Shown piece by piece: positions 5,478 through 7,199 of a DNA stretch of 7,199 bases (position 1 is the stretch's first letter; each line of letters starts with the position of its first letter). The position numbers and the translations under genes are program-made. The DNA comes from [Scytonema hofmanni] UTEX 2349. Lineage in GTDB: Bacteria; Cyanobacteriota; Cyanobacteriia; Cyanobacteriales; Nostocaceae. Location: positions 1,383,566-1,390,764 of the forward strand of contig NZ_KK073768.1 in NCBI RefSeq assembly GCF_000582685.1. The letters run 5' to 3'. The notes under the pieces were generated by a model. The model saw only the letters and a list, made by a program, of their open reading frames with translations, did not search any database and was not told where the DNA came from.

Positions 5478-7070
5478 ATGGCTGCTAATTCAAATAAAAT
5501 AGAAGAGGATTTTATAGAGGCTAAAAATAATTGGGAGCTAGAAAAGTTATACGTTGATTTAGCATCCGCAAAGGGAAAAGCTCTAACACCTGTTGAAAAA
5601 AAATTTTTGAGAGGTTTACTTTGTGGTTTTAGTCCGGCAGAAATTGCTAATGCAGTTTATAAAAGTCGCAGTAGTAGTACTGTAAGAGTTTATCTTTCTA
5701 ATGGACTATATAAATATATAGAAGATATGCTGAGTAACCAAGAGGGAAGCAGCATTAAGGTCAAAAGTTGGAGTCGGGTAACTCAGTTACTAGAGAAAGC
5801 TGGTTATAAAAAAGGTTGGTTTCAAATAGATGTGACTGACAATCAAATAATCGCAACCGAGAAAAAACAAGCTGATTTTGGTACGATGAAAACAGCCCAA
5901 AGACAAGATTGGGGTGAAGCGATTGATGTGAGTAAATTCTACGGACGCACTACCGAACTCGCATCCCTGAAAGAATGGATTGTCCAAGAGCGCTGTCGGT
6001 TAGTGGTACTCTTAGGTATGGGTGGAATTGGTAAAACAGCTTTGTCAGTAAAGCTTGCAGAAGCAATTAAGGAAGATTTTGAATTTGTAATTTGGCGATC
6101 GCTTAGTCTCGCACCACCCTTAGAAGTCATCTTAAATCAACTCTTGTCGCTTTTATCTCCCGAAGCGCAAATACAAAGTACAGAAGGTGTCGAAAACAAC
6201 ATTTCCCAACTAATTGAGTGTTTGCGTTCTTCACGCTGTCTAATTGTATTAGATTGTGTTGATTCAATTTTAAGCAATGGCAACGATACCGATTTGGTCA
6301 GAGAATATCCGCTCTCTGTGCCAGTCAGCAACCCAGATGTGATGAAGCAAATTCGGTATCGTCAAGGTTATGAAGATTATGGAGAATTAATCAGAAGATT
6401 AGGAGACTCTCAACATCAAAGTTGCTTGGTGCTAACCAGTAGAGAAAAAACTCAAGAAATTGCCGCTTTGGAAGGAAAAAAATTACCTGTTCGCTCTTGG
6501 AAATTGTCAGGATTAAATAATGCAGAAAGTTGGGAACTTCTCAAAGAAAAAGGGTTTACAGATTCTTCCGAAGAAGAATGCAGAATATTAATTGAGTGGT
6601 ATGCAGGTAATCCGTTATTTATTAAATTAGTTGCTACGACTATTCAAGAATTATTTGCTGGCAATATATATGAATTTTTAGAACAAGGTACTGTGGTTTT
6701 TGGCGACATTCGGGCAATTTTAGATGAGCAGTTTTATCGCTTATCTAATTTGGAAAAGCAGATTATACACTGGTTAGCACTGAATCGCAATTTGGTTTCA
6801 GTGCGAAAGTTGCAAAAAGAGATCATACCACGAGTTTCGCAACGATTAATATTAGAAGCTATAGAGTTATTACAAAGGCGATCGCTAATTGAAAGACAAG
6901 CATCCAGCTTTGCCCAAACCCCAGTTTTGATGGAATATATAGCTGAACGATTAATTGAGGAAAATTTTGAAAATCAAGATAAATCAGGTTACTCATTGAT
7001 GAGTCAGACAATTTTTGAAGCGCAATTGAAAAATCACATTCGAGAAATTCGCCTCGACATCGAGATATGA
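5478..7070 (+). CDS. NB-ARC (STAND-class) NTPase with HTH-like N-terminus, no C-terminal repeats
   Basis: 530 residues. Residues about 15-115 form a helix-turn-helix-like domain (LRGLLCGFSPAEIANAVY ... TVRVYLSNGLYKYIEDML) found at the N-terminus of many cyanobacterial NB-ARC proteins. The NB-ARC ATPase follows: FYGRTTEL, Walker A GMGGIGKT (180-187), Walker B CLIVLDCVD (254-262), LVLTSRE (317-323) and GNPL (377-380). A winged-helix segment (about 410-490, LDEQFYRLSNLEKQIIHWLALNR and VLMEYIAERLIEE) ends the recognisable part. STAND proteins switch between ADP and ATP states on sensing a signal, usually through C-terminal WD40 or TPR repeats; none are present here, and the protein stops shortly after. 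About 20 extra residues sit between Walker B and the GYEDYG segment. No Shine-Dalgarno precedes the ATG; an in-frame stop lies at 5466. Role could be regulation or defence; unproven. Confidence 0.88.
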   Translation: MAANSNKIEEDFIEAKNNWELEKLYVDLASAKGKALTPVEKKFLRGLLCGFSPAEIANAVYKSRSSSTVRVYLSNGLYKYIEDMLSNQEGSSIKVKSWSRVTQLLEKAGYKKGWFQIDVTDNQIIATEKKQADFGTMKTAQRQDWGEAIDVSKFYGRTTELASLKEWIVQERCRLVVLLGMGGIGKTALSVKLAEAIKEDFEFVIWRSLSLAPPLEVILNQLLSLLSPEAQIQSTEGVENNISQLIECLRSSRCLIVLDCVDSILSNGNDTDLVREYPLSVPVSNPDVMKQIRYRQGYEDYGELIRRLGDSQHQSCLVLTSREKTQEIAALEGKKLPVRSWKLSGLNNAESWELLKEKGFTDSSEEECRILIEWYAGNPLFIKLVATTIQELFAGNIYEFLEQGTVVFGDIRAILDEQFYRLSNLEKQIIHWLALNRNLVSVRKLQKEIIPRVSQRLILEAIELLQRRSLIERQASSFAQTPVLMEYIAERLIEENFENQDKSGYSLMSQTIFEAQLKNHIREIRLDIEI

Positions 7071-7074
7071 AAAA

Positions 7075-7125
7075 GAGGGGTAAGGGGGAAAGGGGAAAGG
7101 GGAAAGGGTAAGAAGAGGCGTAAGG
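7075..7125. repeat. G-rich heptanucleotide array after the NB-ARC gene
   Basis: Units GAGGGGT, AAGGGGG, AAAGGGG twice and AAAGGGT (7075-7109) begin four bases after the stop codon, followed by a degenerate copy (to about 7125). The unit is the same AAAGGGG type as at 1-59, at the opposite end of the window. Confidence 0.9.
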
Positions 7126-7138
7126 GGACAATCCGGTT

Positions 7139-7172
7139 CCCTCCCCGCTTGCGGGGAGGGTTAGGGTGGGGT
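7139..7172. repeat. GC-rich palindromic dispersed repeat
   Basis: CCCTCCCCGC (7139-7148) and GCGGGGAGGG (7151-7160) are exact reverse complements with TT between, followed by TTAGGGTGGGGTTC. From memory, this palindrome plus TAGGGTGGGGT tail is a repeat dispersed in many cyanobacterial genomes. The strong hairpin may also help end transcription of the NB-ARC gene, though no T-run follows directly. The last 27 bases hold nothing I recognise. Confidence 0.75.
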
Positions 7173-7199
7173 TCTTTCTATGCGTCTTCATATTAAATT

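Overview
The window looks like chromosomal DNA of a cyanobacterium, probably a multicellular one. The evidence is eight copies of the HIP1 octamer GCGATCGC (starting at 1111, 1798, 2135, 2545, 2986, 4783, 6095 and 6878), arrays of 7-base repeats in most gaps between genes, and protein families typical of Nostoc-like genomes. The exact genus cannot be read from the sequence.

Layout. 1-132 holds a G-rich and then a C-rich heptanucleotide array. 133-800 has no convincing gene; it carries two promoter-like sequences and several hairpins and is best read as a long leader for the next gene. 801-3173 (+) encodes a large RNase R/II-type protein of the cyanobacterial VacB/Zam-like group. 3290-3910 (+) encodes the flavin prenyltransferase UbiX. 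4088-4798 (+) encodes a two-span membrane protein with a LapA (DUF1049)-like head and an acidic, tryptophan-dotted tail. 4821-5015 (-) is a small conserved cyanobacterial hypothetical gene, convergent with the LapA-like gene, and just behind its start (5043-5139, -) lies a decayed second copy of the same gene. 5140-5477 is an AT-rich gap with two strong inverted repeats. 5478-7070 (+) encodes a STAND-type NTPase: a helix-turn-helix-like N-terminus, an NB-ARC ATPase and a winged-helix region, with no C-terminal sensor repeats. 7071-7199 holds another heptad array and a GC-rich palindromic repeat.

How the parts relate. The RNase-like gene, ubiX and the LapA-like gene lie on one strand but are separated by repeat arrays, so co-transcription is possible but not shown. 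UbiX makes the prenylated FMN used by UbiD-type decarboxylases, which in cyanobacteria serves plastoquinone synthesis. The NB-ARC gene is separate and could be a regulator or a defence/stress switch.

Most interesting points: (1) the RNase-like protein lacks most of the metal-binding aspartates of the RNB active site but keeps other family motifs, which suggests a pseudo-nuclease; (2) a frameshifted tandem relic of the small gene sits directly upstream of the intact copy; (3) the heptad arrays begin within 0-4 bases of three stop codons and are each arranged G-rich then C-rich; (4) the NB-ARC protein ends a few bases before such an array, at the point where relatives normally continue into WD40 or TPR repeats; (5) a 37-bp near-perfect palindrome precedes that gene.
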